NCBI RefSeq assembly: GCF_014467075.1
Contig: NZ_AP023027.1
Location: 2,793,501-2,857,500, forward strand
Source of the DNA: Anaerostipes caccae L1-92
GTDB taxonomy: Bacteria; Bacillota; Clostridia; Lachnospirales; Lachnospiraceae
DNA: 64,000 nt
Reading direction: 5' to 3'
The notes under the pieces were generated by a model, which did not search any database, had not been told where the DNA came from, and saw only the letters and a list, made by a program, of their open reading frames with translations. Both the position numbers and the translations under genes were made by a program. Positions 19,126 through 27,807 of the stretch are shown piece by piece. Position 1 is the stretch's first letter; the number at the start of each line of letters is the position of its first letter.

Positions 19126-20613
19126 CTATTTATCTGTCTTTGTCATATTATTATAGTTCATTACTGCTTTTAAATAAGTATTTTTGAATTCAACAGTATT
19201 CGCAAGATCGATCATACTTGCTATGTCATCAATTGTACTGCATGAAGGAAATCCTAAATTATTTATTCCAACAAAAAAATTTCTTCTCTTTGTAAGATTG
19301 ACTGAACTAAAAGGTATCCCTTTAAAAGCAGCATCAATCATTGATATAGAATGTTCACCAAATACAAAGTCAGCAGTTGTCAGGTCTTCATCAAGAGTAC
19401 TTCTCGAAAAGGAGAACCGAAATTCCTTTCCATCATCTGGAATAGGCATATTGCTTGATAATGTTAAATTTTCTAATCCTAACCATTCAAAATAATTATG
19501 TACTCTATTTATCGCATTTACACCCACATTTTGTGGATGAATCCAAGTAGGATGGCATCTGTATATAAAATGGATATTAGGAAATCTTCTAGCCATTTGA
19601 ACAAAAGCATCAACCATAATGTCATCATCAGATCTATTTTTTAACGCTGTCCAATCACCGGAACCCGATGCAACTATTAACACATTTTTTACATTCATTG
19701 GAAATTTGGGCTCTGGTAAATATAGTTTATTTCTAAAAGGTATCATCTCATATGGTAACCCCTGATTTTTGAACAATTGAGTCCCTAATATATCCCAACA
19801 AAAGTACTTGACATTATTAGGTTTAAAAAAATAATCTTTATGAGAATAATTTGGGGGAAGATAGCCATCTTGAGCCCATCGAACTTCATATTTATCTTCA
19901 TCTGGTACATTACACTTCCCATGTTCATGCCAAGTTGTCATGTAAGTACAAAACTGCTTCGTTTCAAATTCTCCTTTGTTTAATCTATGACATTCTTCTT
20001 CAGAAGGTTTAAATGGTATGCTCAATCTATAGTCTATTCTATTCATTTTTCCTAAAAAAACATATTTGTGACCTTTATAATACGCTACACTCACTTCATT
20101 AGGTTGATGTATAAAAGTTCTTTTTATTACTAATGATTTTAATTTTCTCAATAAACGTATTTTTTTTAATCTCAGCTTAATCTTTTGTTTAAATGTTAAT
20201 GCTTCGGAGTGATAATAATAATCGCATTCCAGAAACTTAAACCCCATTCTTTCCCATGCTTTTAACTCTATTCCTAAGTCATCAGAAAATATATATTTTT
20301 TCCCTTTCTGAAATTGAGAAACAACTTTTGAAATAACCAAAATATTTTTCTTCTTTTTTATATTTTTTAGATACTCTTCATATGGTATACTACTAGAAGA
20401 ATAAGATTCTAAATCTATTTTCTCCATTTCTGTATCAGACAAAAAATCTGCAAAAGTATAAAAATCAATATTTACGAACAACGATTCCAGGAATTTTCTT
20501 TCATTCTCAAACAAAAAATGAGTAGTAATAATAACATTCTTATCTTCTTTTAAATCAGCATATTTTTTTAAACTATCAAGTTTAACATTTTGTGAAAAAA
20601 CGAAAATAGCCAT
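19126..20613 (-). CDS. Putative GT-B-fold glycosyl/phosphotransferase of unknown type
   Basis: A 495-residue soluble protein not assigned to a family by eye. The C-terminal half contains IHFIYRCHPTWIHP, which recalls the KPHP region of TagF-like enzymes. FGEHSISMIDAAFKGIPF follows, placed like the DYSS...D/A segment in the same fold (acidic/Ser motif before an alpha-helix). The N-terminal half has TTHFLFENERKFLE and a basic stretch KLRLKKIRLLRKLKSL that could touch membrane or lipid-linked acceptor. It lies between the GT2 gene and the flippase, in the same operon as the cytidylyltransferase. I infer that it could be the transferase using the CDP-linked product. Start ATG 20613. Confidence 0.5.
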   Translation of the reverse strand: MAIFVFSQNVKLDSLKKYADLKEDKNVIITTHFLFENERKFLESLFVNIDFYTFADFLSDTEMEKIDLESYSSSSIPYEEYLKNIKKKKNILVISKVVSQFQKGKKYIFSDDLGIELKAWERMGFKFLECDYYYHSEALTFKQKIKLRLKKIRLLRKLKSLVIKRTFIHQPNEVSVAYYKGHKYVFLGKMNRIDYRLSIPFKPSEEECHRLNKGEFETKQFCTYMTTWHEHGKCNVPDEDKYEVRWAQDGYLPPNYSHKDYFFKPNNVKYFCWDILGTQLFKNQGLPYEMIPFRNKLYLPEPKFPMNVKNVLIVASGSGDWTALKNRSDDDIMVDAFVQMARRFPNIHFIYRCHPTWIHPQNVGVNAINRVHNYFEWLGLENLTLSSNMPIPDDGKEFRFSFSRSTLDEDLTTADFVFGEHSISMIDAAFKGIPFSSVNLTKRRNFFVGINNLGFPSCSTIDDIASMIDLANTVEFKNTYLKAVMNYNNMTKTDK

Positions 20614-20616
20614 ATT

Positions 20617-21522
20617 CTACCCCTTCCTTTTTATTTTATTTAAAGATAATTTGAAAACTGCAAAAAATAGTTCTTTTCTGCTATAAAATACTTTTATTGA
20701 ATTTTTTAAACTTGAAAGATCATAGGAACAGGGGTTTTTCCTTATTACAAAATTTAAATATAACCTACTAATAAATATAAGATTATCATTTTTAATAGTT
20801 AAAAATGTAGAAGTTTTAATATCTCCATTTATCAATAATTTCAAAATAATTGCCAAATATTCTACGCAAAAAGCATAAAATAAATCATACTTTGCCTTAG
20901 ATATTCCATTCACCGGCAATTCATTAAAGATCTTTCTATTATCAATAATATAATTTTCTCTTTCTTTCTCTGCGAAAAGAACATCCATATGAGGAAATAA
21001 CTCATTAAAATTAGATATATCAACGGGCAGTTTTTCAAAATCACTTTTCCATATTGTCATGCCTGTGGACCAAGAAGACCAATATGATAAATTACATACA
21101 AATTCATCAAATGTTTTAAACATATTTTCTTTTCGCTCAAGCATCAATACCCCATTAGAATAATAAATAATAGGTTTTTTTTCTTTGTGTCTGTCGATAA
21201 AGTCTATTAGTATTTGTAATGTCCCATCAATCAAAAGTGTGCGGTGATTGACAAATTTAATTAATTCACCGGAAGCTCTTTTATAAGATTCAATTTCATT
21301 ATGAAATGGAAGCACCTTTGTTTCCGCATAAAGGATATTGTCATGCTCAGAGGCATATTTTTTAATTAATCTTTTAAATTCAATATTGTTCCCATTATCA
21401 GTAATTACAACTTCAAATAACGAATTATCACAACCTTGTTTATATATACTTTCTAAAACTGGAAAAACCCATTCGACAACCCCATTTGTCGGCATACACA
21501 AAGATAATAGCGGTTTACTCAT
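20617..21522 (-). CDS. GT2 family glycosyltransferase, atypical metal site
   Basis: A 301-residue protein with the GT2 entry LLSLCMPTNG and FEVVITDNGNN. Where most GT2 enzymes show a D-D-D or D-x-D before the acceptor domain, this one reads VNHRTLLIDG. It may use another acidic residue or be altered in donor binding. The start overlaps the end of the FdtA-like gene by 8 bases and the stop is 3 bases before the next gene, so all are co-translated. The donor is unknown; a role in assembly of the repeat unit is inferred from position. Confidence 0.72.
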   Translation of the reverse strand: MSKPLLSLCMPTNGVVEWVFPVLESIYKQGCDNSLFEVVITDNGNNIEFKRLIKKYASEHDNILYAETKVLPFHNEIESYKRASGELIKFVNHRTLLIDGTLQILIDFIDRHKEKKPIIYYSNGVLMLERKENMFKTFDEFVCNLSYWSSWSTGMTIWKSDFEKLPVDISNFNELFPHMDVLFAEKERENYIIDNRKIFNELPVNGISKAKYDLFYAFCVEYLAIILKLLINGDIKTSTFLTIKNDNLIFISRLYLNFVIRKNPCSYDLSSLKNSIKVFYSRKELFFAVFKLSLNKIKRKG

Positions 21523-21940
21523 TGTTTTCCTCTTCCCCCATGATTTTTAAATAGTCATCATAATCACGTATATATTCTTTACTATTGTAGTGAGTACTTG
21601 CAAGCACCAGTAGTACTGAATCAGACGAGAAATCATACATATCTTTCCAAATCATTGTTGGAATATATACCCCCATCATTGGTTTATTTAATTCAACGAC
21701 AAACTCTTCTTTTCCATCTGTAATTCTGACCTTGCTTTTTCCAGATACATTAATTAGAACAAATTCTGACTCTTTATTTGCATGTTGTCCTCTAACAACC
21801 ATTGAGTCGGATTCGTAAATATAAAATACTCTTTGTATATCAAAAGGTATCCCTTTTCCACCTTCTATAACAACTAACTTTCCTCTTTCGTCACCTAAAT
21901 CATCAAAATGTATTATTGGACATTTTTCTTTTATAGACAT
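21515..21940 (-). CDS. fdtA: dTDP-4-oxo-6-deoxyglucose 3,4-ketoisomerase, FdtA/WxcM-like
   Basis: A 141-residue single-domain cupin. VFYIYESDSMVVRGQHANK matches the FdtA/QdtA family, which moves the keto group of dTDP-4-keto-6-deoxyglucose from C4 to C3. The family motif is commonly R-G-x-H-A-H-K; here the second histidine is asparagine (RGQHANK), which could alter stereochemistry or rate. FdtB- and acetyltransferase-like genes are found at 22357-24138, completing a route to dTDP-3-acetamido-3,6-dideoxy-galactose (Fucp3NAc) or an isomer. Unusually, FdtA and FdtB are separated by a 416-base non-coding gap. A short hairpin overlaps the ribosome binding region. Confidence 0.78.
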   Translation of the reverse strand: MSIKEKCPIIHFDDLGDERGKLVVIEGGKGIPFDIQRVFYIYESDSMVVRGQHANKESEFVLINVSGKSKVRITDGKEEFVVELNKPMMGVYIPTMIWKDMYDFSSDSVLLVLASTHYNSKEYIRDYDDYLKIMGEEENNE

Positions 21941-21952
21941 ATTTTATAAACC

Positions 21953-21969
21953 GCCTTTCTTCGAAAGGC
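21953..21969 (-). promoter_or_regulatory. Small hairpin just upstream of the FdtA-like start
   Basis: GCCTTTC (21953-21959), a 3-base loop and GAAAGGC (21963-21969) form a perfect 7-base stem. On the transcript, the AAAGGCGG that serves as ribosome binding site for the gene starting at 21940 partly lies in the stem, so folding could lower translation. It may also be a worn terminator. Confidence 0.4.
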
Positions 21970-22356
21970 ACTGATAGGGTTATGAAACATTTCAAACTTC
22001 ATCTTCCTTTCGTACCTTTATATTATCCCCCCTTTTATAGATTGCTATATGCTATAGAATCTGAGGAGGTGAAGTGGAAGGGCTGCGTATTACAACCCCG
22101 TATATTTTTATAGGGTATCCGTCAAGGCACCAATAAATGACATATTACCGTAGCTCGTAAACTTATCTTATCCCAAATCAACTCGATTTCGCCGGATGGC
22201 CAGTTTCTGCAATCTTCACAGAAGAATCTATCTATATTTAAAAGTCCTTCGTAAAACCTGCTGTGATCTTTCCATCCTCAAAGCCTGGATTTATGCTTGT
22301 ATTAGTATTACTGATATCAACATTCTTACGCCAAGTCCGCACTGATTTCCATCTGC
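21970..22356. other. 387-base non-coding scar between FdtB-like and FdtA-like genes
   Basis: No intact gene is present. On the minus strand, a fragment directly after the FdtB-like gene reads WKSVRTWRKNVDISN and GFEDGKITAGFTKDF before a stop at 22238. A second frame reads PSGEIELIWDKISLRATVIC further on. On the plus strand an AGGAGGTG near 22069 precedes a GTG frame of 20 codons. These look like broken coding remnants rather than a regulatory leader, but I cannot name the parent gene. Confidence 0.45.
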
Positions 22357-23448
22357 TCAAAACGAATTGAGAGCATCAATTACATAGGATTGTTCTTCGG
22401 TTTTCATCCCATTATACATTGGCATTGAAAGTACTGTATCAGCAAAGTTTTCAGTTATCGGCAATGAACCATGTTTGTATCCAAGATACTGATATGCCTC
22501 TGATAAATGCGGAGGAATTGGATAATGAATAATTGTTCCTATACCCTTTTCATTCAGGTAATTCATCAAATCATCTCGTTTATGACATCGAATTACATAT
22601 TGATGCCATACACAGGTTGCTCCTTTTACGAGTAAAGGCAGACTGAATTTTGAATTTTGAATTTCTGTACTATATCTTGCTGCTATCATATTTTTTTCTT
22701 CTGTTAATTCCTGGATATGAGATAATCGAACTCTTAATAATCCTGCTTGTATTTCATCTAACCTTGAGTTTGCGCCAACAGTCTTGTTATAATAACGTTT
22801 TTCACTTCCATAATTTCTAAAAATCCTAAAATCTTTTGCAAGTTGTTCATCGTTTACCACAACAGCTCCGGCATCTCCAAAAGCACCAAGATTTTTAGAT
22901 GGATAAAAAGAAAAACATCCGACATCACCAAAGGTTCCTGTCATTTTTCCTTCAAAACATGCTCCATGTGCTTGTGCACAATCTTCAACTAGTCTTAAAT
23001 TATGCTTTTGGCATATTTGTACTATTTTATCCATTCTGGAGGCCATCCCATACAGATGCACCACTAAAACTGCTTTTGTCCTTGAAGTAATTTTTTCTTC
23101 TATTTTTTCTGTATCTATTCCAAAACTTTCATCTGGCTCTACAAAAACAGGCGTTGCACCATTGATGGTAATCCCCATTATACTGGCAATATAGGTATTA
23201 CCTTGAACGATCACCTCATCTCCAGCGCCAATACCAAGAATTCTAAAAGCAATCCATAGCGCATCCAAACCACTAGCAAGGCTTACACAATATTTTGCTC
23301 CAGTAAATGCTGCAAACTCTTCCTCAAAAGATTTGACTTCCTTTCCTAACACATACCAGCCAGACCGCAATACCTCTAGAGCCTTAGCTTCAAATTCGTT
23401 TTGATATTTAAAAAATCCTCTGTCCATACGATTAGGCATTATTTCCAT
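22357..23448 (-). CDS. fdtB: PLP-dependent sugar 3-aminotransferase, FdtB-like (DegT/DnrJ/EryC1 family)
   Basis: A 363-residue aminotransferase when started at ATG 23448, with AAAGG about 12 bases upstream. The frame is open to a TTG at 23496, but no ribosome binding site serves it. SFYPSKNLGAFGDAGA carries the PLP lysine, VEDCAQAHGA the Asp that contacts the ring nitrogen, and GANSRLDEIQAGLLRV the usual dimer segment. Such enzymes add an amino group to C3 (or C4) of a dTDP-ketosugar with glutamate as donor. Together with the isomerase and the acetyltransferase it should make dTDP-Fucp3NAc or the related Quip3NAc. dTDP-glucose synthesis genes (rmlA, rmlB) must lie elsewhere. Confidence 0.85.
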   Translation of the reverse strand: MEIMPNRMDRGFFKYQNEFEAKALEVLRSGWYVLGKEVKSFEEEFAAFTGAKYCVSLASGLDALWIAFRILGIGAGDEVIVQGNTYIASIMGITINGATPVFVEPDESFGIDTEKIEEKITSRTKAVLVVHLYGMASRMDKIVQICQKHNLRLVEDCAQAHGACFEGKMTGTFGDVGCFSFYPSKNLGAFGDAGAVVVNDEQLAKDFRIFRNYGSEKRYYNKTVGANSRLDEIQAGLLRVRLSHIQELTEEKNMIAARYSTEIQNSKFSLPLLVKGATCVWHQYVIRCHKRDDLMNYLNEKGIGTIIHYPIPPHLSEAYQYLGYKHGSLPITENFADTVLSMPMYNGMKTEEQSYVIDALNSF

Positions 23449-23508
23449 CAATTTTATAATCCTTTCTCTCAAATCCCTTGACCGATCCTCTATCAAACTG
23501 CAATAATT

Positions 23509-24138
23509 TTAATTTTTTAAAATTTCTTCGGTATCTAGCCAACTCAGTTGTTCTACATTTTCAATAGTTTCATAAAAATGTCTTATATTTCTATTAATAA
23601 ACCCATCATTGATTTTTTTGTAATCAATCTCCAAGAGTTTTTCAATTATATTCTTAGAGAAACGAAATTTAATAATTTTTGCAGGAACCCCTCCTACAAT
23701 TGCATAAGGAGGTATATCTTTAGTCACAACAGCCCCTGCTGCAATAATTGCCCCCTGTCCGACGTGAACACCAGACATTATAATCACCCGATAACCTATC
23801 CATACATCATCATCGATAATAATATCACCTTTTGATATACCTTCACGCTGCTGTCCTAAACATTTAACTTTAAACGGGAAAGTCGATATATTCTGTGTAA
23901 AATGATCTGCGTTTAAAATAAACATTACCTCTTGAGCTATCGAACAATAATTTCCAATCTTTAAATGTTCATCTTTTCCCCAGTTTAATACACGGATTGC
24001 TCCATAAGTATTTTTTCCGACACAAACGGCTCCAACGTCAAACTGATTGGCCGCAATTGTTGTATTATGTGAATTATATTTTCTCCATGTCTTCCTAAAC
24101 TGGATCAATTTTAGTCTATTTAATATGCTAACAAACAC
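23509..24138 (-). CDS. Left-handed beta-helix O/N-acetyltransferase (FdtC-like, CatB-related)
   Basis: A 209-residue hexapeptide-repeat acetyltransferase. NYCSIAQEVMFILNADHF contains the catalytic-type histidine of the xenobiotic acetyltransferase group, and VWIGYRVIIMSGVHVGQGAI and GAVVTKDIPPYAIVGGVPAK are the beta-helix turns and the acetyl-CoA loop. It starts at GTG 24138 with AAGGAG 6-7 bases before. FdtC of the dTDP-Fucp3NAc pathway belongs to the same fold class, and the gene is next to the FdtB-like aminotransferase, so N-acetylation of the 3-amino sugar is the probable job. O-acetylation of the glycan is the alternative. Confidence 0.78.
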   Translation of the reverse strand: MFVSILNRLKLIQFRKTWRKYNSHNTTIAANQFDVGAVCVGKNTYGAIRVLNWGKDEHLKIGNYCSIAQEVMFILNADHFTQNISTFPFKVKCLGQQREGISKGDIIIDDDVWIGYRVIIMSGVHVGQGAIIAAGAVVTKDIPPYAIVGGVPAKIIKFRFSKNIIEKLLEIDYKKINDGFINRNIRHFYETIENVEQLSWLDTEEILKN

Positions 24139-24174
24139 TGTTTCTCTCCTTGATATATTATAAAAGTCTCTGGA

Positions 24175-25392
24175 TTACATCTCTTTCTCATAGACTGCAA
24201 ACAACATAAAAAATAATAATGCTGTTGGATTAAAAAAACTGGATTCGGCAATAGACGTAATTAACAAGTAAACGATAGTCATTAACATAGCAAATCCTGC
24301 ATTTTTGTTTAATCTCATTTTTCTCATTGATAATTTTAAAAAATATATGATGATGAATAAAAATAAAATTAAGCCCAGAATCCCAAATTGAGAAAAAATT
24401 GTTGGCCAAAATAAATCTGATAAAAATGCGCTGTAGGAAGGGCTCATCCCCCAATTATACGGATACTTCAATGCAACATACAATGGTGAATAATAATTAA
24501 CTGCAATAGAAGATCCAAAAGTAGCATATCCAGTACCAAATGGAAAATGGCTTAACATTAATTTTAGGCCATCTTTAAATAATATAAGTCTGGGGGAATA
24601 TAAATCTATAGAACCAAAATAAGCTGTCAATTGATCCCTGGCAATGAACGCCGTTCCTATTATACCTAAAAAATATGTAAAGTAATAATTTTTACTTTTA
24701 ACATATTTTATAATAATATAGACAAACCAATAAACTGCAAAGAATCCCAGCGCTTTTCCTCTCAGCGTTGCAACCCCAAAAAACGTAGCCATAAGCATAT
24801 ATTTCAAATTCTGTCCATTTCTGTTATTATAGCCCAAATATATCAATAAAACAGCAGCACTTGAAGCTAAATAGGTTGCATGAGGAAACATTAACTGCAG
24901 GCCGTACATAAAGTAACGATAATCACTTTTAGGGAAGAAGGGAGACAATACAAGATCATGCAATGTAAGCAAAAACAATATCAGGGTTATGAATTTAACA
25001 ATTCTTGTCAGCCCTCCAGAAATGTTTTTATTCTTTTTTGACGCATAAATTATTACTGCTAAATATCCAATTAAAAACCTAGATGTCAAAAGAAATGCGT
25101 CGATAAGCATAGGAATTACTGGTTGATAGTGGTATATGCAACTGGATATAAACCCAATCAGTAAGAAACCAAAGGCGATGCATAATACAAAACTCTTTTT
25201 TTTGAATACTATCCTATAATTACAAATAATATAACATAATAGGATAATAGTAATAAGTTCATCTACATGTTTAAAAAAGAGGTTTAGAAGAATGTTATCT
25301 GAAATCGAGTCTAAACAAGTAATAAACAATAATAAGACAAACAAAATTGCTGTATTAAATTTTCTTAAATTTAATGTCGATGAAACTTTCAT
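24175..25392 (-). CDS. Polysaccharide polymerase candidate (Wzy-like membrane protein)
   Basis: A 405-residue, roughly eleven-segment membrane protein without enzyme motifs outside its loops. A long external loop in the second half contains DLYSPRLILFKDGLKLM and FPFGTGYATFGSS. The arginine and the G-x-G-x-x-x-F pattern match O-antigen polymerase/ligase proteins. It lies inside the glycosyltransferase run and near the initiating transferase, so it is the main candidate for joining repeat units outside the membrane after the flippase. The other Wzy/WaaL-like gene is at 12627-13856. Confidence 0.75.
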   Translation of the reverse strand: MKVSSTLNLRKFNTAILFVLLLFITCLDSISDNILLNLFFKHVDELITIILLCYIICNYRIVFKKKSFVLCIAFGFLLIGFISSCIYHYQPVIPMLIDAFLLTSRFLIGYLAVIIYASKKNKNISGGLTRIVKFITLILFLLTLHDLVLSPFFPKSDYRYFMYGLQLMFPHATYLASSAAVLLIYLGYNNRNGQNLKYMLMATFFGVATLRGKALGFFAVYWFVYIIIKYVKSKNYYFTYFLGIIGTAFIARDQLTAYFGSIDLYSPRLILFKDGLKLMLSHFPFGTGYATFGSSIAVNYYSPLYVALKYPYNWGMSPSYSAFLSDLFWPTIFSQFGILGLILFLFIIIYFLKLSMRKMRLNKNAGFAMLMTIVYLLITSIAESSFFNPTALLFFMLFAVYEKEM

Positions 25393-25420
25393 TATATTTC
25401 TCCAGATAAAGGATAGAAAT

Positions 25421-26569
25421 CTATTTCTTTTTCTTTTTTAAGATTTCTTTCAGTGCTTCTAAGTAGCCGTGACCGAATTTGAGATCAGGTTCCATATATG
25501 CTCCTTCTCCCCATTCATTCCAGGCATTTAAAAATATGAGCCTATGTTCTTTATCTCTTCCTTCTACACATTTAATTGCATTTTCAGCAGCAGATTTAAA
25601 TTTCTCAGGAGTACTGCCATAATAAATCATCGCCTTTCTTCCTGATCTGGGTGACCGATCTCGTTTTGGAATTAACTGCGGATAAATAGATTCTTCAAAA
25701 TCTTCCGGCATAATAAAATGATTCATTATAGTATCATACTTATATCTATCTAATACAATACCCCCAAAATATTTTCTCAAAAAAGAATGTACTGCTTTAT
25801 GCAGTACTCCTGTAGCCTTAAATTCTGCATACTTTAATGTCACAGAATTAATGCCATCGTATCCTTGTGATAATATTCTTTCGTATCTTGGTTTTGTTAA
25901 AGTATCAATTTTCTTCAAATTTTTAGTATTCATAACAGGTAATGCGTCATACTTACATACAAAATAAATTCCTTTTAAATTATTTTGAATAGCTAAGTTT
26001 GTCCATAAATCAATAAAATGTTTAGAATCAGGTATATCATCCGGCTGAAAAATCACAAAAAGCGGTTTCCCGTCCACTGTAATGTATCTTTTATCTTTAA
26101 ATGCTGGCAATACGTCGAAAAAATGATCTATATAATCTTGATCGCCAGGATATAATTGTTCAAAAATCATAGAATCAGAAGAGAAGCTTTTTCCTTTTTC
26201 CCAGCTTCTTGTGGTCCAGCTATGATTTGCCCAACCTAGACAAAAAGGAAAATCCGGTGAACCTGATTTTAATACTTCGTTAAACGGCATATCAAGTACC
26301 TTTTTCCCATTTCCAAACCAATAATGCCAGTAGCAAAAGCCTTCTATTCCACAATCTGCTGCTAATTTTGCCTGTGCTTCTCTTACTTCTGATAACCGTA
26401 AATCATAAAACCCTAAATCCGCAGGAATCTGTGGCTGATAATGTCCTTTAAACAAAGGTTTTGCTTTCGCTACATTTGTCCATTCTGTAAACCCCGGACC
26501 CCAAAATTTATCGTTTTCCGGAACAGGATGATACTGCGGCAAATAGTAAGCAATTACTCTAGCTCTCAT
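25421..26569 (-). CDS. WbsX-type GH99-like glycosyltransferase-associated protein
   Basis: A 382-residue soluble protein. The N-terminus has IAYYLPQYHPVPENDKFWG and GFTEWTNVAKAKPLFKGH, then GFCYWHYWFGNGKKVL and LGWANHSWTTRSW, the hallmarks of WbsX-like proteins that share the GH99 (endo-mannosidase) fold. NAWNEWGEGAYMEPD near the C-terminus is the second conserved block. These proteins are common in O-antigen and capsule loci of many phyla and are annotated as glycosyltransferase or glycan-processing enzymes; the reaction is not settled. It lies between the polymerase and a GT4 gene in one operon. Confidence 0.82.
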   Translation of the reverse strand: MRARVIAYYLPQYHPVPENDKFWGPGFTEWTNVAKAKPLFKGHYQPQIPADLGFYDLRLSEVREAQAKLAADCGIEGFCYWHYWFGNGKKVLDMPFNEVLKSGSPDFPFCLGWANHSWTTRSWEKGKSFSSDSMIFEQLYPGDQDYIDHFFDVLPAFKDKRYITVDGKPLFVIFQPDDIPDSKHFIDLWTNLAIQNNLKGIYFVCKYDALPVMNTKNLKKIDTLTKPRYERILSQGYDGINSVTLKYAEFKATGVLHKAVHSFLRKYFGGIVLDRYKYDTIMNHFIMPEDFEESIYPQLIPKRDRSPRSGRKAMIYYGSTPEKFKSAAENAIKCVEGRDKEHRLIFLNAWNEWGEGAYMEPDLKFGHGYLEALKEILKKKKK

Positions 26570-26583
26570 TATAAATTTCTCCT

Positions 26584-27807
26584 CTAAATTAATAAATCAG
26601 AATAAACTTTAAAAATTTTTTTATAATAGACTTTTGACGTATAATATTTATCAAAAATATCTTTTGAATACCGTTCCATTTTCTGATATTCAGAAGCATT
26701 TAAGTTTTCCATTTTATCAAAACATTTTTTTAAATCAGAAATATCTTTGTTTTTAAATATATATCCATTTTTATTCTCAAAAATCAGCTCTGGGATTCCA
26801 CCTAAATCCGATCCTATTAAAGGCCTACCAAGCTGTAGAGCCTCAATAGCGGAATACGGTCCATTTTCATACCACTCTGACGGTAAAATTACAGCCTTTG
26901 AATTTCCAACAAGAGTTTTTAATTCTATTCCACTTTTGAAACCAAGCATTTTTACATTTTTTATTTTATTCTTATCTATATATTTTTCTAAACGTTCTTT
27001 TAAAGGGCCTGTGCCCACAATGTACATTTCTATTTTACTTTTAACTGCTGCTTTGATAAGGGTTAATACTCCTTTTTCTTCAGATAATCGCCCAAAATAT
27101 AAATAATATTTTTTGAGATTTTCTGGAATCTGTATACACTCAGTATCAGATTCTAAAAAATTTGGAATATGCACAATTCTTTCTTTTTCAATCCCAAACT
27201 GCTCTAATTTTTTTTTATAAAATAGACTCGGTGTAATTATTGTTGAAATGGAATCATAGCTTTTTCTAAACTTATGTACATATCCTTCAATTACATTTAT
27301 ACTACTTTTTACAAAAGAATCTTTAACACAGCGATTCTTTAGACATTGAAAATAATGCCCATGCATGCATTTTTCGCATATTTTCCCATGACTCATCATT
27401 TTATAGTTTAAACAAACCATTTTCAAATCGTGTGCTGTATAGACCGTTGGGATACGATATTTCTTTATCACATCTAAAATAGAAGGAGAAATTTGATGTT
27501 GAAATATATTTAAATGGATTATATCGGGCCGTGTAGCTTTAACCAAATTCTCGAATTTTGTTTTTGCTTCGGTTGAATATATAATATTTTTCGCTAATTG
27601 AATTTTTTTTAATATAGTATTTTTATCATTATAATCAACATTATTGACAAAATATTCAGAATAATCAGACGGAAAATTCCTTTTATCCTTCATAGAAAAA
27701 TCAATCACTTCATGTCCGTGTTGTTCTAAAAGTTTTTTCAAAGAAAAATAGTAAGTTTCACTACCTCCCTTTATATAAAAAAACTTGTTAACCATTAATA
27801 TTTTCAT
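26584..27807 (-). CDS. GT4 family glycosyltransferase
   Basis: A 407-residue GT-B enzyme. VNKFFYIKGGSETYYF at the N-terminus is the acceptor-side glycine loop, YFGRLSEEKGVLTLIKA the nucleotide-sugar-binding start of the second domain, and SEWYENGPYSAIEAL the E-x7-E donor site of family GT4. A four-cysteine cluster in the middle (KICEKCMHGHYFQCLKNRC, residues about 140-160) is an extra that may bind metal; this small insert occurs in a subset of clostridial GT4 proteins. The start overlaps the stop of the DUF1972 transferase gene in an ATGA. Confidence 0.85.
   Translation of the reverse strand: MKILMVNKFFYIKGGSETYYFSLKKLLEQHGHEVIDFSMKDKRNFPSDYSEYFVNNVDYNDKNTILKKIQLAKNIIYSTEAKTKFENLVKATRPDIIHLNIFQHQISPSILDVIKKYRIPTVYTAHDLKMVCLNYKMMSHGKICEKCMHGHYFQCLKNRCVKDSFVKSSINVIEGYVHKFRKSYDSISTIITPSLFYKKKLEQFGIEKERIVHIPNFLESDTECIQIPENLKKYYLYFGRLSEEKGVLTLIKAAVKSKIEMYIVGTGPLKERLEKYIDKNKIKNVKMLGFKSGIELKTLVGNSKAVILPSEWYENGPYSAIEALQLGRPLIGSDLGGIPELIFENKNGYIFKNKDISDLKKCFDKMENLNASEYQKMERYSKDIFDKYYTSKVYYKKIFKVYSDLLI

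Noticed and set aside
21970..22356. Insertion sequence between fdtB and fdtA
   Set aside because: I searched for terminal inverted repeats and a transposase motif by eye and found neither; only short broken frames are present.
23449..23496. Longer N-terminus of the FdtB-like aminotransferase from TTG 23496
   Set aside because: No ribosome binding site precedes that TTG, and the additional residues are not typical of the family; ATG 23448 is preferred.
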